Below, piece by piece: positions 24,401 to 33,372 of a stretch of DNA of 64,000 nucleotides. Both the position numbers and the translations under genes were made by a program. Under the pieces are notes generated by a model, which saw only the letters and a program-made list of their open reading frames with translations, made no database searches and was not told the DNA's origin. The DNA is taken from the NCBI RefSeq assembly GCF_014874095.1, contig NZ_JADBEB010000001.1, positions 124,001-188,000 of the forward strand. The letters are read 5' to 3'. The stretch comes from Plantactinospora soyae. GTDB taxonomy: Bacteria; Actinomycetota; Actinomycetes; Mycobacteriales; Micromonosporaceae. Positions within the stretch are counted from its first letter, which is position 1. The number at the start of each line of letters is the position of its first letter.

Positions 24401-25161
24401 TACCGACGGAGGGTGGACATTGTCCACTCGAGGCTGGCGCCTTCGTGGGGGGCGCCCGGGGCTTGGGCGGCGCGGGCGGCGCGCATCGCCTGGATCCGGA
24501 GGTCGGCCCGCCAGACGGCGGCGGGTAGGTCGGCCCGGAGGCTCAGCTCCTTGCGGCGCTTGACCTCGAAAAGGTAGTCGTAGCCGACCAGGCCGGAGAA
24601 GTGGGTCCAGAGTTCGAGGCAGGTCTCGTCGTCCGGCAGTTCCCGGATGACCGGGCCGAAGACGGCCGGCCCCACGCCGCCGCCGAAGACCAGGGTGGGG
24701 ACGCCGAACGCGCGTACCCGCTCCTGCCAGCCGCGATGCTCGTCGAGGACGGCGGTCCAGGTCGCCGGGTCGCCGACCGCCGCGTCGACCAGGGCCGGGT
24801 CGCGGCCGATCGCGGCCAGGGCGGCCCGGGAACTCGCCGCGCTGGTCGGCGCGGCGACCGGTCCGTCGGGACCGGCGGCCGGTGGCTCCGACTCCCACAT
24901 CAGTGTGCCGAGCGCGCTGTAGAACCGACCCATCTCGGCCCGGTCGTACCGGTCGCGCAGCAGGATCGCGGTACGCAGCGCGGCGCCGTACTCCGCGTCG
25001 AGTGCCGCCGGGTCCTCGTCGGCGTGCAGGTTGACGACCTCCAGGGAGAGCAGCCCCCAGTCGAGTTCGATGGCGCCGAGCGCCTCCAGCCGGCGGGCCC
25101 AGCGGGAGGTCTGGTAGCACCACGGGCTACGCGGGTCGAACAGGAAGGTGATCTTTTCCAT
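24400..25161 (-). CDS. DsbA-fold (Rv2466c-like) oxidoreductase with SPWC active site
   Basis: A 253-residue thioredoxin-fold protein of the DsbA/2-hydroxychromene-carboxylate isomerase superfamily. The N-terminus FLFDPRSPWCYQTSRW aligns with FDPLCPWCWITSRW of mycothiol-dependent nitroreductase Rv2466c, but the first Cys of CxxC is Ser. Later landmarks are WGLLSLEVVNL, GVPTLVFGGGVGPAVFGPVI and a C-terminal LFEVKRRKEL. No signal peptide, so it is cytosolic. Start 25161 is 17 bp after the ATPase stop; it is the last gene of the second transporter set. It might process a thiol-conjugated or electrophilic ligand imported by the transporter. Confidence 0.85.
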   Translation of the reverse strand: MEKITFLFDPRSPWCYQTSRWARRLEALGAIELDWGLLSLEVVNLHADEDPAALDAEYGAALRTAILLRDRYDRAEMGRFYSALGTLMWESEPPAAGPDGPVAAPTSAASSRAALAAIGRDPALVDAAVGDPATWTAVLDEHRGWQERVRAFGVPTLVFGGGVGPAVFGPVIRELPDDETCLELWTHFSGLVGYDYLFEVKRRKELSLRADLPAAVWRADLRIQAMRAARAAQAPGAPHEGASLEWTMSTLRR

Positions 25162-25178
25162 CTTCGGGACCTCGTTCT

Positions 25179-26225
25179 CTAGTCGACCGCGTCGTCGGAG
25201 CCGTCCGCCGAGGAGGCCGGGGACGCCGGGGGAAGCGGGAAGTGGCAGGCCACGGCGTGGTCCGGGCGGATGGTCCGGACCGGGGGCGCCTCGGCGGCGC
25301 AGATCTCGGCCGCCCGCGGGCAACGGGTACGGAACCGGCAGCCGCTCGGCGGATCGAGTGGCGACGGCGGCTCGGCGGCGAGTTCAGCGGGTACCCGGGG
25401 CCGGGGCATCTCCGGATCCGGGCTCGGAATCGAGTCGAGCAGCGCCCTCGTGTACGGGTGCAGCGGGTTCCGGTACATCTCCTCGGCCGGGCCGACCTCG
25501 CAGAGCGCGCCGAGGTACATCACCGCGACCCGGTCGCTGACCTGCTTCACCAGCGCCAGGTCGTGCGCGATGAAGAGGTACGACAGGCCCAGTTCGGTAC
25601 GGAGCCGCTCGAAGAGGTTGAGCACCTGGGCCTGGCTCAGCACGTCGAGCGAGGAGACCGCCTCGTCGCAGACGATCAGCGCGGGCGAGAGGGTCAGCGC
25701 CCGGGCGATCGCCACCCGCTGGCACTGGCCGCCGGAGAGCTGGGCCGGCCTGCGGGTGCCGAAGACGCCCGGGTCGAGCCCGACCAGGTCGAGCACCTCC
25801 TCGACCCGGGCCCGACGCTGCCGCCGGTCGCCGACCCGGTACGCCGCCAACGGCTCCTCGACGATCGAGGAGACCGTCCACTTCGGATCGAGTGAGCCGT
25901 ACGGGTCCTGGAAGACCGCCTGCATCTGTCGGCGGGCGGCGACCAGGTCCCGACGTTTCCGGGCGGTGGTCAGGTCGACTCCCTGGAACCACACCTCGCC
26001 CGACTTCGGCGGTGGCGCCTGGAGTACCGAGCGGACCATTGTCGACTTGCCGGAGCCGGTCTCCCCGACGACGCCCAGGGTCTCCCCCGACCGCACCTCG
26101 AACGAGACGTCGGAGACGGCGTGCACCACGCCGCCGCGTACCCCGCCGTGGGCCCGTACGACGAACTCCTGGACGAGGTTGCGGACCTCCAGGATCGGCT
26201 TGCTGGTCCCGTTTCCGACCGTCAT
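25179..26225 (-). CDS. ABC transporter ATPase, OppF/DppF type (second set)
   Basis: A 348-residue nucleotide-binding subunit energising import. Walker A is GETGSGKST, the Q-loop VFQDPYGSLDP, signature LSGGQCQRV, Walker B LIVCDEAVSSLD, switch His in IAHDLALV. The C-terminal oligopeptide-transporter extension has GCRFRTRCPRAAEIC, a pattern that holds an Fe-S cluster in some family members. The ATG overlaps the stop of the OppD-type gene (ATGA). Confidence 0.95.
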   Translation of the reverse strand: MTVGNGTSKPILEVRNLVQEFVVRAHGGVRGGVVHAVSDVSFEVRSGETLGVVGETGSGKSTMVRSVLQAPPPKSGEVWFQGVDLTTARKRRDLVAARRQMQAVFQDPYGSLDPKWTVSSIVEEPLAAYRVGDRRQRRARVEEVLDLVGLDPGVFGTRRPAQLSGGQCQRVAIARALTLSPALIVCDEAVSSLDVLSQAQVLNLFERLRTELGLSYLFIAHDLALVKQVSDRVAVMYLGALCEVGPAEEMYRNPLHPYTRALLDSIPSPDPEMPRPRVPAELAAEPPSPLDPPSGCRFRTRCPRAAEICAAEAPPVRTIRPDHAVACHFPLPPASPASSADGSDDAVD

Positions 26226-27244
26226 CTCTCGTCCTCACATGGGAAGAAGCAGGCCCACTCGTGGTCCGGCTCCTGCTCGTCCAGGGCGGGCCGATCCGTT
26301 CGGCAGTGCTCCTGCACCCGGAAGCAGCGCGGTGCGAAGGCGCAGCCCTCGTGCAGCACCGTCAGGTCCGGCGGCCGGCCGGAGATCACCGGCAGCGGGG
26401 CGTGCGGCGGGCGTTCCAGCCGGGGTGTCGCGTCCAGCAGTGCCCGGGTGTACGGCATCCGGACGTGCGAGATCATCCGTCGGGTCGGGGCACGCTCGAC
26501 CACCCTGCCGGCGTACATCACGGCGATCTCGTCGGCGTACGAGGCGGCCAGCCCCATGTCGTGGCTGATCAGTACCAGCCCCATGTCGAAGCGCTGCTGG
26601 AGGTCGAGCAGCAGGTCCATGATCTGCGCCTGGGTGGTGACGTCCAGCGCGGTGGTCGCCTCGTCGGCGATCAGCAGTCTCGGCTGGCAGGCGAGGGCGA
26701 TCGCGATCATGACCCGTTGCCGCATTCCGCCGGAGAGCTGGTGCGGGTACTCGTGGAACCGCCGCGCCGGTGCCGGCAGCCGGACCATCGCGAGCAGTTC
26801 GATCGCGCGTTCCCGGGCCTCGCGCCGGCCCAGCGGCAGGTGTACCCGGATCGCCTCGGTGATCTGGTTGCCGATCCGCATCGTCGGGTTCAGCGACCGG
26901 GCCGGGTCCTGGAAGATCATCCCGACCTCCCGGCCGAGACACTGCCGCAGCTCCTTCTCGCCGACCCCGACCATCTGCCGGTCGCCGAGCCGGATCGAAC
27001 CACGGACGGTGGCGGTCCGGGGCAGCAGGCCCAGCACGGCCCGGGAGGTGACGGTCTTGCCGGAACCGGACTCGCCGATCACCGCGAGCGTCTGCCCGGC
27101 GGTCACGGTGAGGTCGACCCCACGGACCGCGTAGACGATCTGGTCCCGGGTCTGGAAGGTCACCGAGAGGTCCTCGATGGCCAGCAGTGGCGGCTCCGGG
27201 TCAACTCCGCTGGTCGCGGCGCCCGGCTGGATGGCAGTGGTCAT
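26222..27244 (-). CDS. ABC transporter ATPase, OppD/DppD type (second set)
   Basis: A 340-residue nucleotide-binding subunit. Walker A is GESGSGKTV, signature LSGGMRQRV, Walker B LLIADEATTALD, switch His in ISHDMGLA, with the C-terminal GCAFAPRCFRVQEHC extension. The ATG at 27244 overlaps the permease stop at 27241; the open frame continues much further upstream but that part is the out-of-frame shadow of the permease. Confidence 0.95.
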   Translation of the reverse strand: MTTAIQPGAATSGVDPEPPLLAIEDLSVTFQTRDQIVYAVRGVDLTVTAGQTLAVIGESGSGKTVTSRAVLGLLPRTATVRGSIRLGDRQMVGVGEKELRQCLGREVGMIFQDPARSLNPTMRIGNQITEAIRVHLPLGRREARERAIELLAMVRLPAPARRFHEYPHQLSGGMRQRVMIAIALACQPRLLIADEATTALDVTTQAQIMDLLLDLQQRFDMGLVLISHDMGLAASYADEIAVMYAGRVVERAPTRRMISHVRMPYTRALLDATPRLERPPHAPLPVISGRPPDLTVLHEGCAFAPRCFRVQEHCRTDRPALDEQEPDHEWACFFPCEDER

Positions 27245-28212
27245 GGTGCACCGGTCCGGGCTCGCAGGGCGTCGCCCAGGGTGTTGAGGCAGACGATGGT
27301 GAGGAAGAGGCAGGCGCTCGGAATCAGCACCAGCTCCGGATTGCTGGAGATGTACGCCTGACCGCGCGAGATCATCATTCCCCAGCTCGGCTCGGAGGCC
27401 GGTACGCCGAAGCCGAGGAAGCTGAGCGACGCCTCGATGGTGATCGCGGCGGCGACCCAGAGCAGGCTGTAGGTGAGCAGTTGCGGCAGCACGTTCGGGG
27501 CGATGTGCCGGACCAGGATCGTTCCGTCCCGCTGGCCGGCCAGCCGTGCGGCGACGACGTACACCTGCTCGCGCAGTCGGAGGGTGGCGGCCCGGGCCAA
27601 CCGGGCGAAGGTGGGGATGGAGAAGAACGAGATCGCCCAGATCACGTTGAGCTTGCTCGGCGTCAGGTACGTCGAGACGACCAGCACCAGCACCAGGGAC
27701 GGGAACGCGATCAGCATGTCCAGCACGCGCATGGTGAGGGTCTCCAGCCACCCGCCCTTGAACGCCGCGAACATCCCGAGCGAGCCGCCGAGGACCAGCC
27801 CGATCAGGTTGGAGGTCAGCCCCACCTCCAGGGACACCCGGCCGCCGTAGAGCAGCCGGGCGACGATGTCGTTGCCCAGCGGATCGGTGCCGAGCAGGTG
27901 TCCCGGCGAGAACGGCGGCAGGTTCGCGTGCAGCAGCGAGCCGGTCGTCGGGGAGGGCAGGTCCCGGTAGACCAGCGGCCACAGGAAACAGGCCAGCATG
28001 ATCAGCCCGAGGATGGCCCCGGGAATCCAGATGTCCCGGCCGGTACGTTCCCGCCGGCCGCGACCACGGCCCCGGTTCCGGCCCGGCGGGGTGGTGGCGG
28101 TGGGTCCGGCACCGGTCGGGTCCGCCCCGCCCGGACCGGTGCCGAGCCCGGCCCGGTTCCCGGAGGACCCTGATGAGGCGTTCGCGGCGAGGTCAGGCGG
28201 TTGGACGGCCAT
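27241..28212 (-). CDS. ABC transporter permease, OppC/DppC type (second set)
   Basis: A 323-residue inner-membrane subunit with about six helices. The first 58 residues are a Gly/Pro/Arg-rich cytoplasmic leader, then the OppC N-terminal helix. GTDPLGNDIVARLLYGGRVSLEVG is a family hallmark and the EAA loop is near RLAGQRDGTILVRHIAPNVLP. It overlaps the upstream permease gene by 20 bp. Confidence 0.95.
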   Translation of the reverse strand: MAVQPPDLAANASSGSSGNRAGLGTGPGGADPTGAGPTATTPPGRNRGRGRGRRERTGRDIWIPGAILGLIMLACFLWPLVYRDLPSPTTGSLLHANLPPFSPGHLLGTDPLGNDIVARLLYGGRVSLEVGLTSNLIGLVLGGSLGMFAAFKGGWLETLTMRVLDMLIAFPSLVLVLVVSTYLTPSKLNVIWAISFFSIPTFARLARAATLRLREQVYVVAARLAGQRDGTILVRHIAPNVLPQLLTYSLLWVAAAITIEASLSFLGFGVPASEPSWGMMISRGQAYISSNPELVLIPSACLFLTIVCLNTLGDALRARTGAP

Positions 28213-29242
28213 GGCGAATCCTTGGATCGAGGACGGCGTAGAGCAGGTCGGTGACGAGGTTGGCGCCGACGACGAAGCACGCCATCACCACCACGTACGC
28301 CTGGACGACCGGAATGTCCCGGCTGTTGATCGCCTGGAGCAGGCCCTGGCCCATGCCGGGCAGGCCGAACATCTGCTCGATGATCACCGTGCTGCCGATC
28401 AGGGCGCCGAACTGGAGCCCGACGATGGTCAGCAGGCTGAAGACCGAGTTGCGCAGGGCGTGCCGGATCAGCACCTGCCAACTGCCCACGCCCTTGGCCC
28501 GGGCCGTGGTGATGTAGTCCTCCCGGGCCATCTGGTCGACGATGTCGGCCCGCAGTACCCGGGTGTACTCACAGAACAGCGCGAACGCGATCGCGGTGGC
28601 CGGCAGGATCATGGCCCGCAGGTTCTGCCCGAGGCCCTGCGCGACCGGCACGTAGCCGACCGCCGGCAGGATCCGCAGGCTGACCGCGAAGACCAGGACC
28701 AGGACGAGGGCGAAGACGAAGTTCGGCACCGAGAGCCCGAACATGCTGATCTGCATCCCGATCCGGTCGGCGAATCCACCGGGCCGCTTCGCCGCGACGA
28801 CCGCGGTAGGCACCGCGAGCAGCAGCGCCAGCGCGAACGCCAGGACGACGAGTTCCAGCGAGACCGGCAGGGCCCGGCCCAGGATCGTGGTCACGGCCTC
28901 GTTGTTCTGCAACGAGTTGCCGAGGTCGCCGGTCAGCGCGTTGCCGAGCCACTGGAAGTACCTGAGCAGGAAGGGTTCGTCCAGGTTGAGCCGGGCGGAG
29001 AGCGCCGCGACCTGTTCCGGGGTGGCATCGTCGCCGAGCAGCGCGACGGCGGCGTTGCCCGGCAGCAGGTTCATCAGGCAGAAGGTGATGAAGGTGGCGC
29101 CCCAGACCACCGGGATCGACTGGAGCACCCGTTTACCGACGACCCGTACCGCCGGCGAGCGGTTGAGCAGGCCGAACAGCCGGCCCGGACGGGACGGCGT
29201 CCGGGCCGGCTGACCGGCTGACCGGGTCAGCGTGTCAGACAT
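28193..29242 (-). CDS. ABC transporter permease, OppB/DppB type (second set)
   Basis: A 349-residue inner-membrane permease with six helices, starting the second transporter set. It has KRVLQSIPVVWGATFITFCLMNLLPG at the first helix and the EAA loop in YITTARAKGVGSWQVLIRHALRNS. ATG 29242 is preferred to ATG 29269 because it fits the family N-terminus. The 131 bp upstream separate it from the MDMPI-like gene and show no strong IclR-type palindrome, so the whole run may be one transcript. Confidence 0.93.
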   Translation of the reverse strand: MSDTLTRSAGQPARTPSRPGRLFGLLNRSPAVRVVGKRVLQSIPVVWGATFITFCLMNLLPGNAAVALLGDDATPEQVAALSARLNLDEPFLLRYFQWLGNALTGDLGNSLQNNEAVTTILGRALPVSLELVVLAFALALLLAVPTAVVAAKRPGGFADRIGMQISMFGLSVPNFVFALVLVLVFAVSLRILPAVGYVPVAQGLGQNLRAMILPATAIAFALFCEYTRVLRADIVDQMAREDYITTARAKGVGSWQVLIRHALRNSVFSLLTIVGLQFGALIGSTVIIEQMFGLPGMGQGLLQAINSRDIPVVQAYVVVMACFVVGANLVTDLLYAVLDPRIRHGRPTA

Positions 29243-29373
29243 CGAGCACCGCGCATTCCGGGGTCCCACCCGGACATCGGCGCCGGTGACTCCGGGCCGA
29301 GTTTTGGAGAGCAGAAGAGAGACCTACCGGAGTGGCGTCCACGAGAATTCCTAACATATCCGGGGCGGTGGTG

Positions 29374-29922
29374 TCACGGGTTACGTCCGCAGGCGAGCAG
29401 CAACCGGGTCTGCAGGTCAGCGTCGGGTACGGCCTCCGGCAGCGGCGCCCCGAACCGGTCGGCCGGCAGGCTCCCCTGCGCGGCGGCCGGCGCGAAGAAC
29501 CCGTACGCGACCCGGACCAACCCGTCGTCCATCGCCTCGTCGAACCCGATCGCCCGGGCCAGATCCCAGCTGTGTACGACCAGCCCGCTGATCCGCATGA
29601 TCAGAAACTGCTCGCCGCTCACCGTCCGCTTCGGCAGCCGTACCTCGGCGGTCATCGCGCCCGGCTCCCGGAACGCCGACCTGATCACCGGGGTGCTGGC
29701 CCGCCAGGCCTCGGTCAGGTCCCCGGTGACCGGGGTCCGGTCCACCTCCTCGCCGCGCAGCAGCTGGCCGCAGTGCGCGTTCCCCTCGATCACGTGCCGG
29801 ACCAGCGCCGAGGTGTCCCACTCGGTGCACGGGGTGGCCCCGGTCCACTGGTCCGGGCCGACCGCCACCAGCCGCTTCTCGAAGGTGTCCAGAGCCTTGT
29901 CCAGCTCTCCGAGCAGATCCAT
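29374..29922 (-). CDS. TIGR03086/MDMPI-family protein (putative mycothiol-dependent maleylpyruvate isomerase)
   Basis: A 182-residue DinB-fold protein. The N-terminal TPCTEWDTSALVRHVIEGN supplies the first metal-binding His and LVVHSWDLARAIG the later one, as in TIGR03086 proteins related to mycothiol-dependent maleylpyruvate isomerase. That enzyme converts maleylpyruvate, the product of gentisate dioxygenase, to fumarylpyruvate for the FAH-family hydrolase; the dioxygenase and hydrolase are at 8285 and 7401. The start follows an AGGAG site and lies 11 bp after the binding-protein stop. The family also includes metal-dependent thiol transferases of other specificity, so the isomerase role is inferred from the pathway gap. 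Confidence 0.8.
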   Translation of the reverse strand: MDLLGELDKALDTFEKRLVAVGPDQWTGATPCTEWDTSALVRHVIEGNAHCGQLLRGEEVDRTPVTGDLTEAWRASTPVIRSAFREPGAMTAEVRLPKRTVSGEQFLIMRISGLVVHSWDLARAIGFDEAMDDGLVRVAYGFFAPAAAQGSLPADRFGAPLPEAVPDADLQTRLLLACGRNP

Positions 29923-29933
29923 TCCGCACGCTC

Positions 29934-31508
29934 CTAACAGGTCAGTCGGGCACTTCTGAACTGGGCACCGACGGCCGCGAAGTCGACGTCGGCCAGGCAC
30001 TTGGACTGGAAGGTGTAGTTCGGCCCGCTGATGATCGGGATGTCGACCCCGAGGTCGTTCATCGTCGACCAGACCTTGCGCCAGGTCGTCTGCCGTACCG
30101 CCGCGTCGAGGGTCTGGTTGGCCGACTGGATCAGCTCCGGCACCTCCGGGTGCTCCCGGGCGAACCCGTGCTTGCCCTGCGGCGTGGACGGGGACTGGAA
30201 CGAGGTGTAGAACTGCGGGTCGTTGATGCCGCCGCTGAAGGCGTACGCCATCTGGTAGGTGCCGTCCGAGTACGCCTCGCTGAGCTGCGGCCCCTGCACC
30301 GCCTTGACCTGTGCCCTGATCCCGCACTGCTGCCACTGCTGGGCCAGCGCGTTCGAGATCACCTGCGAGTGGCCACCGATGTTGAGCAGGCTGAACTCCA
30401 GCCCACCGAGCTGGTCCACCAGCGCCTTGCCCTTGGCCGGATCGAACGGGTACGGGAACTGCGCCTTCGCCCCGTCCACCCCGCCGTCGGGGTAGTACAG
30501 GCTGTCCGCACCGGCCAGTACGTACGCCGGGGTGACCCAGCCACGCTGCACGTTCTTGGCGATCGAGTCCCGGTCGGTGCAGTAGTTGATCGCCTGCCGT
30601 GCCTCCGGCCGGTTGAACGGCGGCTTGTACGTGTTGATCGGCAGGAAGGCGTAGAGGGTGTTCTCCCCGGCGATGGTGGCGATCTCCTGGTTGGCCTTCG
30701 CGTCGTCCAGCACGTTCGGCGGGGTGGAGACGCCACTGACCTGCACACTGTCGATCGAGCCGGAGGCGACGTGCTGGTAGGAGACCTGCGCCTCGGGGCT
30801 GGTGTTGATGTACTTGACCTCGGCCAGGTGGACGTTGCTCCGGTCCCAGTACTTCTCGAACGGCTTGAGGACCAGTTCCTCGCCCGGCTTGTGGCTGACG
30901 ATCTCGAACGGCCCGGCACCGACCGGCTTCAGCCCGAACTGCTGCTGGCCGATCTTCTTGTGCGCGGTGGGCGAGCCGATCAGCGTCGCCGGGGTGTACG
31001 TCAGGAAGGCGATCATGGTCGCGGTCGGCTCGCTGAACGTCATCGTGACCTGGTGCTCGCCGCTGGCCGTGACCGACGACATCTGCTTGAAGTACTGGGC
31101 GTTCGGCGACTCCGCGCTCTTGTAGCGCTCGAAGTTGTAGACCACCGCCTCGGCGTCGAACGGCGTACCGTCGGAGAAGGTCACGCCCTGGCGCAGGTCG
31201 ATCGTGAGCGTCTTGAGGTCGTCGCCGTACTTGTAGCCGGTGGCCAGGTCCGGGACGAAGTCGCCGTCCTTGGACTCCGGCGGGTCGAAGAGCGAGCCGT
31301 AGATGTCCAGCGAGATCGGCACGGACTTGCTGATGTAGCCGGTGCCGCCCGGGTCGAGGGTCTTGTAGTTGTACCCACCGACGGTGATCTTGCCGTCCGC
31401 GCCGCCGTTGCCGGTGGCGCCGTTGCCACCGGACCCGCCGCAGGCGGCCAGGGCGAGCCCGACGCTCGCGACCAGGGCCAGCCGGAGGAGTACGTTTCGT
31501 CGTCTCAT
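29934..31508 (-). CDS. ABC transporter substrate-binding lipoprotein (family 5)
   Basis: A 524-residue exported binding protein for one or both transporter sets around it. The N-terminus MRRRNVLLRLALVASVGLALAACGG is a lipoprotein signal; a Gly/Asn-rich linker follows, then the SBP_bac_5 domain with RQGVTFSDGTPFDAEAV and KPVGAGPFEIVSHKPGE. The start overlaps the DsbA-like gene stop (ATGA). It is the only complete binding protein in the window, although two permease/ATPase sets flank it. Confidence 0.94.
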   Translation of the reverse strand: MRRRNVLLRLALVASVGLALAACGGSGGNGATGNGGADGKITVGGYNYKTLDPGGTGYISKSVPISLDIYGSLFDPPESKDGDFVPDLATGYKYGDDLKTLTIDLRQGVTFSDGTPFDAEAVVYNFERYKSAESPNAQYFKQMSSVTASGEHQVTMTFSEPTATMIAFLTYTPATLIGSPTAHKKIGQQQFGLKPVGAGPFEIVSHKPGEELVLKPFEKYWDRSNVHLAEVKYINTSPEAQVSYQHVASGSIDSVQVSGVSTPPNVLDDAKANQEIATIAGENTLYAFLPINTYKPPFNRPEARQAINYCTDRDSIAKNVQRGWVTPAYVLAGADSLYYPDGGVDGAKAQFPYPFDPAKGKALVDQLGGLEFSLLNIGGHSQVISNALAQQWQQCGIRAQVKAVQGPQLSEAYSDGTYQMAYAFSGGINDPQFYTSFQSPSTPQGKHGFAREHPEVPELIQSANQTLDAAVRQTTWRKVWSTMNDLGVDIPIISGPNYTFQSKCLADVDFAAVGAQFRSARLTC

Positions 31509-32266
31509 CCCTGCACTCCGTTCTTCCCCGTCGACGCCACTACCGGTTGATCTGGAGCCGCCGCCGGCTGATCCGTTTCGGCCTCCGGCTCGGGGGCGGC
31601 CCAGGGCCGTTGACCCCAGGGCCACCACGGCGTACGGGCACCGTCGTCGTGGAAGATCGCCGGCAGTGTCGGGGCGCCGAGCCGGCCCCGCTTGAGTTCG
31701 GAGAAGCTGTCGTACCGGACCAGCCAGGAGACGTGCCGCCAGAGTTCGACCGCGTCCTCGTCGCTGGGCATCCGGTTCAGCACCGGGCCGAAGATCATCG
31801 GACCGTCGCCGCCGTCGAGCGCGATGGTGGGTACGCCGATGCTCCGGGCCCGGCCGATCAGTCCCTGGTGGTCGGCGACGACCTCGGCCCAGGTTCCCGG
31901 ATCGGCCATCGCCTCGTCGAACAGCACCTCGTCGAAGCCGGCCTCGACCACCGACTCCCGGACCGCCACCACCAGGTCCGGGGCGGGCGGCCGGGATTCC
32001 CAGGTACGCCGGGACAACGCCCGGTAGAACGCCCCGATCGCCGTGGAGCCCGCCTTACGCCGGATCGCCACCGCACAGCGCAGCGCCGGTCCGGAGATCG
32101 CCTCCAGTTCGAGCGGGTCGGCGCCCTCCGGAAGGTTGAGGATCTCCAGGCAGAAGAGTCCCCAGTCGAGTTCGACCTCGCCGAGTTCCGCCAGTCGCCA
32201 GGCCCACTTGGTGGTCAGGTAGCACCACGGGCACCGGGGGTCGAAATAGATCTTTATGGCTTCCAC
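31505..32266 (-). CDS. DsbA-fold (Rv2466c-like) oxidoreductase with intact CPWC
   Basis: A 253-residue paralogue of the 24400-25161 protein. The active site reads YFDPRCPWCYLTTKW, with both Cys present, as in the mycothiol-dependent nitroreductase Rv2466c. WGLFCLEILNL, GVPTIALDGGDGPMIFGPVL and FSELKRGR match the sister protein. The last 40 residues are a Pro/Glu/Ala tail with PWWPWGQRPW. The GTG start at 32266 overlaps the ATPase stop (TAGTG) and its stop overlaps the binding-protein ATG, so it is translationally locked into the transporter operon. Confidence 0.87.
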   Translation of the reverse strand: MEAIKIYFDPRCPWCYLTTKWAWRLAELGEVELDWGLFCLEILNLPEGADPLELEAISGPALRCAVAIRRKAGSTAIGAFYRALSRRTWESRPPAPDLVVAVRESVVEAGFDEVLFDEAMADPGTWAEVVADHQGLIGRARSIGVPTIALDGGDGPMIFGPVLNRMPSDEDAVELWRHVSWLVRYDSFSELKRGRLGAPTLPAIFHDDGARTPWWPWGQRPWAAPEPEAETDQPAAAPDQPVVASTGKNGVQG

Positions 32267-33372
32267 TACAGATCACCCTTGTTTTCCGGCAACGGTTCGG
32301 TCAGCGGCATCGATTCGGGACGTGGGGACGGACGGGCGGGAACGGGTACGTCGACGGCCCGGGTACCGCCGAGCGGAAAGTGGCAGGCGACCCGGTGACC
32401 GGGCGCGATCTCCCGCAGCTCGGGCACCCGGTCGGCACAGGTCTGCTGGGCGTAGACACAGCGGGTGCGGAACCGGCAGCCGGACGGCGGGCGCAGTGGG
32501 GAGGGCTGTTCGCCGACCACCGGGATCCGTTCCCGGACCGTCTCGGTGTGCAGGTCCGGCGGAATCGCCGAGAGCAGCGCCGCCGTGTACGGGTGGGCCG
32601 GGCTGGCGAACAACTCGTCCGTCGGGGCCGTCTCGCAGAGCCGCCCGAGATACATGATCCCGGTCCGGTCCGCGAGGGTACGCACCACCGCGAGGTCGTG
32701 GGCGATCAACAGGCAGGTCAGCGACAACCGGTTCTTCAGCTCGAAGAGCAGCCCCAGCACCTGGGCCTGGATCGAGACGTCGAGCGCGGTGACCGGCTCG
32801 TCCAGGATGACCAGGTCCGGTCGGGACACCAGGGCGCGGGCGATGGCCACCCGCTGGGCCTGACCGCCGGAGAGTTCCCGGGGCCGCCGGCCACCGAAGC
32901 GGCTGGCGTTCAGGCCGACCAGGTGCAGGATCTCGGCCACCCGGCGGCGCCGGTCCACGCTCGACCGCACCCCGGCGGTGATCAGCGGCTCCGCCACACT
33001 TCGCTCGACCGTCCACCGTGGATCGAGTGCCGAGAACGGGTCCTGGAACACCATCTGTACGCCACCGCCGGTGCCCCGCCGTCCGGTGCCGCGCATCCGC
33101 CGCCCGCCCACGGTACGGCCGCTCACCGTCACCCGCCCGCTGACCGGTCCCGGCGCCCCGATGACCGTACGGGCCAGCGTGGACTTGCCGGATCCGGTCT
33201 CGCCGACCAGGGCGAACGTCTCGCCCCGGGCGATCGTGAAGCTGACTCCGGCGACCGCCGACACCGTCGACCGCTGGAACGGCCGCCGCCCCTTGACCTT
33301 GAACTCCTGGACCACGTCGACGCAGTCCAGCACCGGCGCCGGCACCGGCTCGGATCCCGACCCGGTCGTCAT
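32266..33372 (-). CDS. ABC transporter ATPase, OppF/DppF type (first set)
   Basis: A 368-residue nucleotide-binding subunit. Walker A is GETGSGKST, signature LSGGQAQRV, Walker B LVILDEPVTALD, switch His in IAHDLAVV, C-terminal GCRFRTRCVYAQQTC. A Gly/Arg-rich insertion precedes the Q-loop (MRGTGRRGTGGG). The ATG at 33372 overlaps the OppD-type stop. Confidence 0.95.
   Translation of the reverse strand: MTTGSGSEPVPAPVLDCVDVVQEFKVKGRRPFQRSTVSAVAGVSFTIARGETFALVGETGSGKSTLARTVIGAPGPVSGRVTVSGRTVGGRRMRGTGRRGTGGGVQMVFQDPFSALDPRWTVERSVAEPLITAGVRSSVDRRRRVAEILHLVGLNASRFGGRRPRELSGGQAQRVAIARALVSRPDLVILDEPVTALDVSIQAQVLGLLFELKNRLSLTCLLIAHDLAVVRTLADRTGIMYLGRLCETAPTDELFASPAHPYTAALLSAIPPDLHTETVRERIPVVGEQPSPLRPPSGCRFRTRCVYAQQTCADRVPELREIAPGHRVACHFPLGGTRAVDVPVPARPSPRPESMPLTEPLPENKGDL

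Noticed and set aside
25891-27361. Plus-strand frames within the ABC transporter genes
   Set aside because: Antisense to ATPase and permease genes with full motif sets; no independent motifs.
29325-29365. Additional IclR-type site upstream of the second transporter set (ATTCCTAACATATCCGG)
   Set aside because: Only the left half fits the 6-5-6 motif; the right half fails at several positions.
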